Positions 45,452 to 56,609 of a stretch of 64,000 nt of DNA are shown here, piece by piece. How positions within the stretch are numbered: position 1 is the first letter of the stretch; the number at the start of each line of letters is the position of its first letter. Where the stretch lies: contig MU859131.1 of NCBI GenBank assembly GCA_033297205.1, forward strand, positions 91,119 through 155,118. Direction: 5' to 3'. The DNA is from Pseudoneurospora amorphoporcata (lineage: Eukaryota > Ascomycota > Sordariomycetes > Sordariales > Sordariaceae). The position numbers were made by a program, and so were the translations under genes. The notes below the pieces were generated by a model. The model did not search any database. It saw nothing but the letters and a program-made list of their open reading frames with translations, and had not been told where the DNA came from.

Positions 45452-46346
45452 GGCGAGTTTCCTTCTAGATTTGTGCTTGAACAACTTTGGTGAGAATCGA
45501 GTAACTACCGCAACTACTTCATCAATCCGAGACAAATTCTACGACAGTTAAACTAAGTATTTACCGATGGAGTCGATTTATGCGACTGTGGTTGACCCGA
45601 CAAGACGCGTCGGGGGGCCTCAGAAACGTGTTCAGTGGGTGCAGCCGCTACCAGGGCACCGAGGATCTGCCGGCGGGGGATTCCCACCCATCGTGCATGC
45701 TGGGAGTAGGTTGCCGCTCCCGTCTTGGGTGTTGGTCGGGTGGCCCATGTGATGAAGACTGCGGGGCACAGCTGCCTTAAGTGAGCTTCAGTTCTGCCCG
45801 CGGGGAAAGAGTCACAAGCAAGGCAGCTCAGACAAAGACATTCCAACTCATCTTCCAAACCGTTCACCACTTATTCACGCAGCGCATGGAAGAAGACACT
45901 ACCAGACGGACTCATATACACAGCTTCAGCAGTTTCGCGTAAGTTTGGTTTCCCAAACCATCGACATCCACTCGATTCCTATATCGGAGAAGCGGTCCTG
46001 AATGCACATTGGCGGCGTATATAGTCCGGTGACAAGGGATCGGGCCATAGGGAAGACAGCAGATGACGCCCAACTGCTGACCAACGCCCACGTTCTTGTG
46101 AACCCGTCTTCGGTCATCCTACGGCTTCCCTCCGGAGACGAGACGGGGTTGTCGCTAAAAGATTGCATCAATAAGCTCTGAGCTGTGTGCGCTAGGTTTC
46201 CAACCCAACCTAAGACTTCTTCGACCGCTATTTCTTGGGATAGAAACAACATATCGACATAACGAGAGTCGTCACATCCATAATCAGTAGTTTCCATCAT
46301 CCAAATCTTCGAAGCGCATCGTGGCCCGCTGTGCGCCTTCTCAGCC
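45452..46346. promoter_or_regulatory. Shared dcd1/atg7 upstream region
   Basis: 895 bp between divergent start codons, holding both promoters. Open frames here are antisense or short and lack protein character. Confidence 0.45.
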
Positions 46347-48640
46347 ATGGATCTCAAGTTTGCGACGTTCTCCTCGGAGATCGAGCTACCCTTTTATTCG
46401 GCCCTCTTTTCATCCAAACTCGACCATGACAAGCTTGACTCTTCGGCCCGCCCCGTCTTGGGCTTATACGAACCTCGCTCGCACGCGAATCCAGAGGCCA
46501 GCACTAGGATGCAGATTTTGGGGAGCGCCCTGACAAGCGACCAGTAAGTTCCCATGCACGCATTGCTTTTATGCTTTACGAACCAAAGCCTGATGATAGG
46601 GACGAAAGCGTGCCTTTGGGCATGACTCGAGCCGAGGGATACATTAAGAACGTCAACACGACCGAGGAGTTCAAGAACACGGACAAGAATGCGATGATCA
46701 AGAAGGCGGGCGAGCAGGTTCGTATTCAGGAGCTTCACTTTGGGCCGCGCCATTGCTTGCGCTTGAACCAAAGTTTGCTAATGGGTGGGGAACAGATCTG
46801 GGATGCTATTCAAGATGGCACGATATACTCTTGTCCATCGCTACTTGCGTCTTTCCGAATCCTCTCATACGCCGACCTGAAGAAATACCGATTCACCTAC
46901 TGGTTCGCATTTCCAGCCCTACACTCGGAGCCGCAGTGGAAGCGAACAGGAACGATCGGCCAACTGAACTCGGACGAAAGCACCGCACTGGTCGAACGCA
47001 TCGGGACATGGCGATACATAGTTGATAGAAGAGAGCATGGGTTCTTTCTGGCAAAGAAAGTGCGAGGCGAGGCCGCAGGCCCCAGGTCTTCTCTTGATGA
47101 CCCTGGGGTCGATATTGGCTATCGTTGGGATATTGGGTCTCTCAGAGACTTCGAGACGGGTTTCTTCAACAACGCGGCCGAAGAGGACAGATACGTTGCT
47201 TTCGTGGACCCATCCAACTATCCCGAATACCCTTCGTGGCCTCTCCGCAATCTTCTCATCCTCATCCGACAGAGGTACCGCCTCAACAAGGTCCAGATTC
47301 TTTGCTACCGCGACACACAGCCTAGGAGGCATGAAGCACGGAGCATCATCTTGCCATTGGCTATGGACCAAGTCGGTGATGTGGAGTTGAAGAGTATGCC
47401 CAAGGTCACCGGCTGGGAGAGGAACGGGAATGGCGATCTTAGACCACGGGTCGCGAATCTGGCAGAGTACATGGATCCCACTCGACTCGCAGATCAGGCA
47501 GTGGACTTGAACTTAAAGCTGATGAAGTGGCGGCTCGCGCCGAACCTTGACCTGGATACGATCAAGAACACCAAGTGCTTGCTGCTGGGCGCTGGTACAC
47601 TCGGCAGCTATGTCTCGAGAAACCTACTTGGGTGGGGAGTTCGCAAGATCACATTTATTGATTATGGGAGTGTATCCTTTTCGAATCCAGTACGGCAACC
47701 GCTCTTCAAGTTTGCAGATTGTCACGATGGAGGTAAGCCGAAGGCTATCCAAGCCGCCGAGGCCCTCAGAGAAATCTACCCAGGAGTTGATGTAGAGGGC
47801 CATGCACTCTCTGTTCCGATGTTGGATCATCCGATCCATAACGAGGCGAAGACCAAGGCAGAGTTTGATAAGCTGAAGGAGTTGATCGATTCACACGATG
47901 CTATCTTCCTCCTCATGGACACGCGCGAGTCCCGATGGCTGCCCACGCTGATGGGTAAAGCCGCGAACAAAATCGTGATGAATGCGGCGCTCGGATTCGA
48001 CACATACGTTGTCATGCGACATGGTGCAAAGCCGTTGGTCGACAGTGAAGATACTCTTGGATGCTACTTCTGCAACGATGTAGTGGTTGCTGCCGATGTA
48101 AGTACCGCCTGACTCGCCTACGACGAACTGGGAAAGCTTACCAAGTCTACAATATAGTCCATGAAAGACCAAACGCTCGATCAGCAATGTACCGTCACCC
48201 GTCCCGGCGTGGCAGCAATCGCTTCCGCCCTCCTCGTCGAGCTCCTCACCAGCATCCTCCAGCACCCACTCAAGCAGCACGCCCCTGCGCCCATCTCGAC
48301 CGGCACCGGCTCCGCCGTCTCTTACGAGCGCGATCCCCACGACCATCCCCTCGGTCTCGTCCCGCACCAAGTCCGCGGTTTTCTGTCCAACTTCCAAAAC
48401 ATGGTCATTCGCGGCAAGTCGTACCCGCAGTGCAGTGCCTGCAGCAAGCCCATCCTCGACGCGTACAGAGAGGGCGGATGGGTCTTTGTCAAGACGGCGC
48501 TGGCTAGCCGCGATTACGTGGCTGAGCTGAGCGGACTGGCTGAGGTGCAGCGGTTAGCGGAGAAGGCGGCTGCGGAGATGCAGTGGAGTGAGGATGAAGA
48601 GGGGATGGGTGAGGAGGAAGGCGAGGGTGAGTTGATTTGA
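46347..48640 (+). CDS. atg7: Autophagy E1-like enzyme Atg7
   Basis: Four exons, 46347-46543, 46600-46717, 46796-48097 and 48158-48640, give 699 aa. Residues 1-about 310 are the Atg7 N-terminal domain (MDLKFATFSSEIELPFYSAL, LLASFRILSYADLKKYRFTYW). The adenylation domain has the ATP motif GAGTLG (370-375) and DYGSVSFSNPVRQPLF. The catalytic Cys is Cys550 (DQTLDQQCTVTRPG). The C-terminus, with NMVIRGKSYPQCSACS and an acidic end, binds Atg8/Atg3. The enzyme activates Atg8 and Atg12. The 78-nt intron at 46718-46795 keeps frame without a stop, so unspliced reading would insert 26 residues; I removed it because the joined AGEQ-IWDAIQDG line matches the family and donor GTTCGT, branch GCTAAT and ACAG acceptor are present. 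Confidence 0.95.
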
Positions 48641-50303
48641 TTCGGGACTGTTTGGATGGGTATGGCTCTTTGGGATGATGGACTTTGGGTGTGTTGGACC
48701 GAGGGGATAGAGAAGATCGCAAGAGATATCAGACCATGTCTGATTCTTGCGCTGATGGCGGGATTCCGTGATCGTTTTTAGATGGGAAATCACGAGGGGG
48801 CCAGTCGCGGAGGAGTCAACTGTGGCTTCAACGCTTGAGGTTATCGTTTATGTGCATCATGACAAGAATGAGAAGGGAGTTATGGGTTTTCCTGTTTATC
48901 CTTTTGGCGTTTTAGGTGGCGTCGTAACTGAATTCTGTTAGTCATTTGGCTGTAAATGAGTTGAACCAAATCAGTATCTACCGTTGAACTTTGGTGATTT
49001 CAAGTCGTTCTATGGTTATGGACAAGCAAGTGCTTGAATGAATGATATGCTTTGCAAAGGGACGACCTAGGTCTACTTCGTCCCCAACAACCACCATACT
49101 TGCTCACATCACAACCTAATATTTGTTACAGAGAGGAAACGAAACGCATTCATCGCCAAGTCTACCAAACCGAAGCTGACTAGAGAGGCGTGGTAAGATT
49201 GTAGACCTTACGAGTATCACCCAGCATGGCACTGCTCGGACACTCGTTCAAAACACATCACGATATCTGCTGAGAAGTGGTTGCTTTCCAGAGGGTATCA
49301 AGTTCCGTCTCAATCCTATTATAATCCTCCGTCGATGATATCGACACTTCGAAATGACAAACTAACGACATGATAAACTCCCACAACTCCTGCAATAGAA
49401 GAAAACAGATATGACAACGAGGCAACGACACAGAATTCCAAACATTCCCATCGTCCGGTGCCATCCCTCCACCCAACCAACATCCCGTATGAATCAACAC
49501 CAGCGCCGGCACCGACAGCGCAACCAGCACCGAGACGGAAGACAGCAAACACCATCATGGCAAGGCCGACAACTACGGTACATGTGTGACGCCAATGTTA
49601 ATGAAAGAATTCATAAGCAGAAATAGAGAGAGAGAGAGAGAGGGTGTCAAGAAAGTCATCTCTTGGGATGGTGATGTGTGGCGTGCGATGGCGTGATACG
49701 CTCTCATACCCCCCCACCTCTTAAAACCTTTGTATAGGGCTCCGCATTTGACGACATGGCGTGATGAGATGGTGAGATGGGACGATGGAATATGCAAGTA
49801 ATACAATCCATAATCCACTGCCGCGAAACCGAACGTCCTGAATGAGGACAAGAGTATCGGCCCGGCACGCGGCGCTTGTTGAGTCGTGGGTTTCGTCTTT
49901 TGGTGATGACAAACTCAGAGCTCGAAGCCGTAGGGCTGACAAAACTGGAGAGCCTGGAGGTGCCTGGTGGTGGATGACACCAACACCCAAGATGCCAGGT
50001 GAGAGTGACATGTAGTTGTTATGGACATGCCTGGCTGGAATATAGGCAGATTGATAGGGATAACTGACTCCCTTGCTGAAAGCTGAGCTCAGTGAGAAGC
50101 TCATGGCCGTGTTGTTTGTTGCTGTTGTGAATGATATGCCCGTAGGACTGCGCTGTTGATAGTTTGACTATCTGCTGCTTTGTCCGCTGTATATAACCGC
50201 TGAAATGCATTGCCCGCCGTCCCGCTTAAAACCCAAGTTCCCGTTTCGTATGCGCCAGTAAATTATGCCCAACAAAAAGGAGAAAGACAATCAAAATCTC
50301 ATC
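48641..50303. other. Intergenic, 1.7 kb
   Basis: Between the 3' ends of atg7 (+) and the 83-aa gene (-), thus two 3' UTRs and spacer. A minus-strand frame at 49258-49548 has a hydrophobic start but no ATG and no family; I do not call it. Confidence 0.45.
49624..49643. repeat. GA microsatellite
   Basis: About nine to ten tandem AG units in an intergenic region. Confidence 0.85.
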
Positions 50304-50555
50304 TTAGCGAGAATTGTCCTTGTTGTTCCATCGCCAGTTGGAAGACGACGGGCGGTCGCTGACCATGGACCGCTTGTGCTGCTCAGGGGACGGCGATCGC
50401 TGGAAGTAGCCCAAGACGGACGAGTTGGTGGGCGATGGCAGCGGGCTGAGGCCAGTGGCATGGGGCTCAGGAGATGTGCTGCCGGTGTGGTCTTGACGCC
50501 ACGCAGAGAAAATCTCTCTGCAGAGGTGGGCAGACATAGTGTGTGTGGGCGACAT
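50304..50555 (-). CDS. Small hypothetical Ser/Pro-rich protein, 83 aa
   Basis: A complete frame from an ATG in good context (CCAAGATGTC) to TAA. The N-terminus has a short amphipathic stretch LCREIFSAWRQDH, then a Ser/Pro/Thr-rich body with SPLPSPTNSSVLGYFQRSP and a C-terminus SSSNWRWNNKDNSR. Codon use is biased to C/G-ending, arguing for real coding. No named family is recognised. Ser-Pro repeats suggest phosphorylation by proline-directed kinases, which is inference. The 5' leader on the minus strand (about 50560-50840) is CT-rich, as in expressed fungal genes. Confidence 0.6.
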   Translation of the reverse strand: MSPTHTMSAHLCREIFSAWRQDHTGSTSPEPHATGLSPLPSPTNSSVLGYFQRSPSPEQHKRSMVSDRPSSSNWRWNNKDNSR

Positions 50556-52408
50556 CTTGGATGAATCGGGGGTTTATCTGACTCGATTTGTTTTGAAACT
50601 GAGTTCTCGAGGTGATTCTCTCGGAGATGCAGAGGCGTGTGGGCGGGTGTAGACCTAAGTGGTAAGTGGAGTCTTGGCGGTTGGTTGGAGTATTAAAGCG
50701 TTGTTGATGCTGGTTGATGACGAGACAACGTAAAGGTGAAAACTTCAAAGGATGACTTGAAAGTACAAATATAGAAGATCAGAAGCAGACAAGACCAGGA
50801 GGGAAGAAGACGATGAAGCTGGGGAGAAGCAGCTCTTTAAACGCCAGCCTTGAAAAGGAGCAACCTCACACCTGCGTATTCCTCGTTCCGCTTGACACAA
50901 AAAGTTGACCCTGCAGAAAGCCCATAGGGATCGTTGCCTGTGTGTACTTGGTACGTACCTCCCTAGACTTTACCGTAGGCGTTGCCGACCGCTCCTTACC
51001 ATGTCGCTTTTCCACAGTACAACTGAACGACAACAGGCCAGAACGCAACGGCTCGCAGCACACCCAACCAAAGCAATCCCTGGCAATCGACTCACACGAG
51101 CCTCGCCAGCATCCGCTTTCCCCCAGTTTCAACGATTCTGGCCGCTTGGAGCCGCTTGGGAGCCTGCTGCAGGCCTGCAACTTGCAAGCGTTCCACCAAT
51201 AGAATATTTTCTATTTCAAAGAAAGTGGCTGAGCGTTGGTCCGTGGCTTGTCATTCTCGTCTGATTGTGCGTCCAGAAGTTCCCGTCCGTCGCAGCTGCG
51301 GCTGTTGCTGACACGGGGAATCTCAAAACACCAGAGACCAGCTTCCGCAACCTTTCCTCCCTGACGGGTACGGAGCCGGGAGCGACCGAAAGAACATCGT
51401 GCCACTTTGGCGCACTTTGGCGTATTTTGGGTGCAGGTTGGCCTCATTCACTCTCCATTGGACCCCACAACTCACCGCCATCGACTGCCAATCATCGCCC
51501 ATCCTTTCTCTTAAATAACCTTTTTACGAGCGAACCGTGAGCACGTCTTCGGCCGTGCGTGTTGTGACAACCTCTATGGCTTCGCTTGGCTTTTTTTCTT
51601 TCAACCTCCTCAGCGGGACGGGATTTCGAAGCGAGGAGATCTCCTTTATCACGCGAACGGAGCTATCATGGTACGTTCTGGAAGCTCACATTCCGAGCGA
51701 GGATCAGGGAGCATAATTGCGCAAAAGTGCAAATCCCAACTTTGCAGCTCCCTTCTTCAATAACCCAACAGCATATCATGGGAATCCGTGACTCAACAGC
51801 GGTGAAACCCCACGGCCAAAAGGGGAAAACGTCAAATGTCTTGACAACGTGTTAGCTAGGCACTCTAGCAATTATAGGCAGTGAGCGCTTGATACAACTG
51901 GACAAAGCCATGAGATCGCCCTCGTTCCGAAAGGAACATAGTTCGCCCCGTGATCATCCCCCTCATGGTGTGTGGTCTGGAACCATGCAGGTCCATCGGA
52001 AAAAGGGGTTCCCGCCCACTGAGGCCCTCGTGACACCTTTCTCCTTGCTAGGCATGAAGGGTTAGGGTTATGAAAAGGGGTGTATGGGTTTGCACACAAG
52101 TCATCGCGGCATGACGACGACGTCACAAGACTCAAACAATCCACATATAGATGTGACTCTTGAATTCCTTTTCTCCATCAACCGCCATCAGGTACAGAGT
52201 TGCGCCTCACCGACGGAGCGGGCACATCAGCTCATTCCGCTAATAAATCGTGGCGAACAAGGAGACAAAATTGGCATCTCGCATCAAGCTATTAGCCAAA
52301 AGGCTGCAGCTGAATTTACATGGCTTGCATGGACACATACTGCCCTCCCCACACGAAGCATAACTATGACAACAATCCCTTTCTAAGCTCACATCTAGAA
52401 TTATATGT
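50556..52408. other. Intergenic, 1.85 kb
   Basis: Upstream of the 83-aa gene and downstream of the DUF3405 gene. A GGGTTAGGGTTA near 52058-52069 is two telomere-like units only. No gene is seen. Confidence 0.45.
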
Positions 52409-54639
52409 TCAGTACGGCAACCTTGACTCAGACGTATACCCCTTCGGTGTCGGCCTGACGTCCTTAAGCGGATGAAGAAACATAGCCGGCAGACACGGCC
52501 TCCCATGACTGCGCTCCCACTCGGCACCCCCGATACCCGTATCTTCATACCCCATCCAGTTATTATACAACCGTGGCGGCGGGACGGCGCGGAAATACCA
52601 CGTGGCACCCTGGAATCTTCCTTCTCTGCCCCATCCCATCGCGCTCCCCAGCCCGCCGCTCTGTCCTCGCGGTCCACCGTTGAACCATCGCGCCAGCTGG
52701 GTACCGTTCCATGGCCGGTCGAAGAACACGGGCATTGGGGCGTATACGGCCTTTAGTCCGTGGATCAAAGCCGTAGTCGGGGCTACCATTTCGGAGCCGA
52801 CGTGATTCCCCTTGAGATTCTCGGCGTGCATGACATCGACCAGCTTCCTCGACAATCGCGCTTGCGTGATGATGGTCGCCCTGCGAGGGAGATCTTTGCC
52901 TGGGAAGGCGTCGGATTGGTAACCCCACACTTGATCGCGCAGAACCCAGTTACTGTCTATAGGGTTGAACATCGGCGACAGGGTGATGAGATCAGCTTCC
53001 TCGCCGACACCCCACTCATATCGGTCCAGCTCTGGTGTTGAAACTGGTGGTTTTGACCCGATCGGGTTGACGACCGGTAAGTTAGGGGCTCCCCATACTG
53101 AATCTGGACCAACGGCCTGTTCAACGCTCTTTCGAAATTCCGTGTTGTAATCACCATGAGAAGAGGGGATATAAAACTGCTCGTTCCGTTCCCAAATGCC
53201 CTTCCTCGGTTGCTTCCTGCTAAAGTCATCAAGTTTAGTCAAAAAGTCGTAATGATGACCGGTCAGACGACTATCCAACTCCCAGTTCCAGACGTAGTCG
53301 AACTCTCGGAACTTCTGCATGAATACTTGGACAGACAAAAACTGTGCGTTGTGGACTCGAATGGCCTCCTTGCTCAGTTTCGGGTACACCAACTTCATCG
53401 AAGCCTCATCCCAAAGTACCGTCATCCCTCGGAACTCGACAGGAACGGCGTTATCCAAGATCTCTTCATAGACTTCGTTGTCCGACCAGATGTCGCGGTC
53501 CTCTTTGACATGAACGAAAAGAAAGACCTGATATTGGCCTCCCGTTCGTAAGCTCAGCTCCGTCACCATGGATCTGATGACTTGCTTGTCGTTCTCCGTG
53601 TATTTCTTCCCTGTATAAGAGCGCAGAAGGACTGCACTTTTTGGCTCCGTTACCGTCGCGTCGGTTCTACCCGTCATGTTGGTAGGCGATCCGTACTGTT
53701 TTATCGGATTCCACCATCGTTTCGAGTTCTTCGCGACCGAGTCTGCAGATTCGTCTGTCTTGTGTTCTCTTTCTGTTGCCACATGGAACCCGCTGTCGCT
53801 GTCAGAGAAGCTGTTGGAAGGATATTCCGTCGCAAACCGTCCCTTGTTCTTGTCCAGGCACTGCAACTGCAGCTCTCCCCAGTCCACATTATCCCAATCA
53901 ACAGGCTGTCCATTCCTATCCTCCACGGGTGCCAACCCGTACGGGCCTAGCCTGGTCTCTCGCTCGAAGCAAAGATTCTTGTCGATTCCCAAAAGCTCGT
54001 AGGTGCCGAAACCAGGTTCGGGCAACCTGGCTGGATGGCCTTTGAATACCTGGATATCCTCCACCTCTTTCCCCGTTGGACCCAAGCATGATGTATATGC
54101 AGAGTGTGATGACTTCCAGGCTCGACTGTTGTATTGTGGGTATGGGTTGAAGATGTACGGCTTGTCGAGACTGTAGGGCACTTTGCTGCGTGTTCTGGTG
54201 AGGACTTTCTTTTGTTGAGTCGTCCGCTTTTCTTTATCGACGAGTGTCTCGAGGGTATTTCCATAGATTGCGCCCGCGTCCGGATTACTATATCGATCAA
54301 AACTCGTCAGTGACTGGACTCGACTGATTGGATGCTGTTTCAAGGAAACACGGCTTACTCCAGCAGCTCCTTACTCTCCTCCTCGAACTCTTCCTGCGTT
54401 GGTACTTCCTGGTGATTATCGACCTTGACGTCGGAGTGTATCGCCTCATGGACCTGCGTAGTTGTTGCGCCATCCGAGGTCGTCGGCGGTTTAGTAAAGT
54501 CGGTCGCGTCCGAAAGTTGTATCGACCTGTATCGCTGGCTCCTGAGAAGAAAACTCGCCGTGACGAGTATGACGAGTATGACAGAAACAAGAATGAGGGG
54601 CTGGCCCAGCGCCCGGTGACGCCGGAGCCGGACTATCAT
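52409..54639 (-). CDS. DUF3405-family type II membrane protein
   Basis: Two exons, 54639-54359 and 54287-52409, give 719 aa. A short basic N-terminus (VRLRRHRALGQ) precedes a single membrane helix (PLILVSVILVILVTASFLL, about 14-32), so the large domain should be lumenal or external. The body has family lines KPYIFNPYPQYNSRAWKS, FCFERETRLGPYG-like LCFERETRLGPYG, YVWNWELDSRLTGHHYDF and GKDLPRRATIITQARLS. DUF3405 proteins occur across ascomycetes; the type II layout and the WNWELDSR acidic motif recall Golgi glycosyltransferases, but no reaction is proven. The 71-nt intron has a GTAAGC donor and an ATAG acceptor. Confidence 0.85.
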
Positions 54640-56609
54640 GGTTGGAAAAGATGAGTGTGAGGTTCGAATGGGTCGTGAGCACTCCAGGTGCCTGTGCTTC
54701 GCAAGCGCGCGTTGAAGGCGACGAACCGCCTGACTGTATCAAACAGTCCCGCCTAGTACCACTTGAAGAATCTGACCAGAGAAAGACTGTGATTTGGTCG
54801 TGGTCGAAATCATGATCAAGAAAGTTAGCGGGGAGTGAAGTCAAACGCTCACTTGAAGAGTAAGGGAGGGGGGAGAGGAGGGGCAAGACAAGTTCTTCGT
54901 GGCCCGCAGGTCGCAGGTCGAAGAACTCGGAGAGATGCAGGCAGGCGATCTCGGTAGATGCTGGAATTCAACTACAACACTATCAAATGTCTTAGTAGGT
55001 ACTGTGATCGGCAGCTTGCAAGCGATGGCCCTGCGAGACATCAAGGACAACAAGAGGTAGCACAATGAAACACCTTCGTTCCTTCCGCCTTCACTTGCGT
55101 GGGAGGAAAGAAACCTGAAATTCGGCCGTAGAGGTATCATGATCCACGTGTTACGGCTCCCCAACGGCCCAGACTTGGAGACGATGGGATGAAATTGGAA
55201 GGAGCGATTCGCTTGTAACCTCCGCTTCGAAACATGCTTCAGTCGGGCGAGGATCGATAGCACCTGCCCGGGGTTTCGAGGGGCCTAGAGGGATCCATGT
55301 GGGTGCCATTAGCCTCCCGTCGAATTTCCCCATACTGCGCAATACTTTGTGGAAGAAGTGACCTAGTTCCGTAACGCTGGCTGTCAGGACATGATGAGTC
55401 TTGGGGACATGAACATTACCAGAGCAAACTAAGCGGCTACGTACTGAACCGCCTCCTGGATGTGAGCAAACAACTCTGTCCTGCTTGGAACCCTAGTAGG
55501 GAAGACTAAGTGGTGATTTCTGCAACTGAGATATGAGTATGGTATTGACGAGAGCAAATGTCTTTCGTCTTCAGCAGCTCAGGACTATATCCAGAGCTAA
55601 TCCCCGACGACCGGTATCTCCCCAGTTAAACAACAGCCAATGCAACCACATGTCCACACGAATGTATTCTAGATGGCCCCATGCATGCGACCCAGATTAA
55701 GATCCCCCAGATCTGCTAACCAACAGTCCGGGTACCCCTGACGACCGTTTGGTTTCACAACTCCCAAGCAAACGTCACACACTCAGTCACCTCTTCCGCT
55801 ATCTCGAGGAGCTCTAAGCAAAAGTACGGCCAAAAGACCAACTACCGAGACTACTGAATGGACAGCTCGGTAGTACTCGCCCACAAGTGCGGGCCACAAT
55901 GAAGTTTTAAATGATATGATGGTAGGACACAACATTGAATTCAACAGCTGTGACGCTTTGCGTGCTACAGCATGTATATATTTGTACTCTCCATCTTCTT
56001 CTCTGCTCCTTCAGATTGTCTGCCACTTGGGCAACCTGGCGCTGCAACCTCCCGATTGTACTACTACCTGACCCTTGATGCGTCACCGTAGATTCCCAGC
56101 TCGCTCACGCGCTTCCTTTCCCAGCAACTCCTGAAACTGAATTCCCTCTTCCTATCCTCCTCCCCAACCTCTTCCGAATCCCCAACTGCTGCTACCTACC
56201 CACGAGTAAGTAGAGTAGATGATCGGGGATGTCTGTTTCTTGTACAATGTGAGATTATCATCAGAAATTACATGTTACGTGTTTTGTTTATACAAAGGGA
56301 AGGAAAGAAAGGAGGTTGTAGATAAAACCAGACAAGTTGGTGGGTATCAGAAATGAACCAAGAAAGTAAGTAAAGTGTTGTATCCAACCCAGTCTAATGG
56401 GTATCGCATATCCAAAAGTAAAGTATTTCTTGCACACAAAACGCGAGTAGCCGTCTACATTCCGTTAAGGGGGAGAGAGGCCGAGACAGTATTTCAGTCA
56501 AGAGAGCGGCCACCCTCCCCTCCCTCCCTTCTCCTAAGGAAGGAAGGAATATGTAAAGCCCTCGCGAGAACCATCACCCAGCTCTCACGAGTACTGAAGC
56601 TGAAGCAGC
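54640..56609. other. Intergenic, about 2 kb
   Basis: Upstream of the DUF3405 gene and 3' of the LIM gene. CT-rich DNA near 56000-56200 and the plain spacer contain no gene that I can support. Confidence 0.45.

Noticed and set aside
49258..49548. 96-codon minus-strand frame with signal-peptide-like start
   Set aside because: It starts at CTG, has an upstream stop in frame, and no recognisable family.
52058..52069. GGGTTAGGGTTA, telomere-like
   Set aside because: Two units only, surrounded by unique DNA; similar short matches occur near 27387 and 37608.
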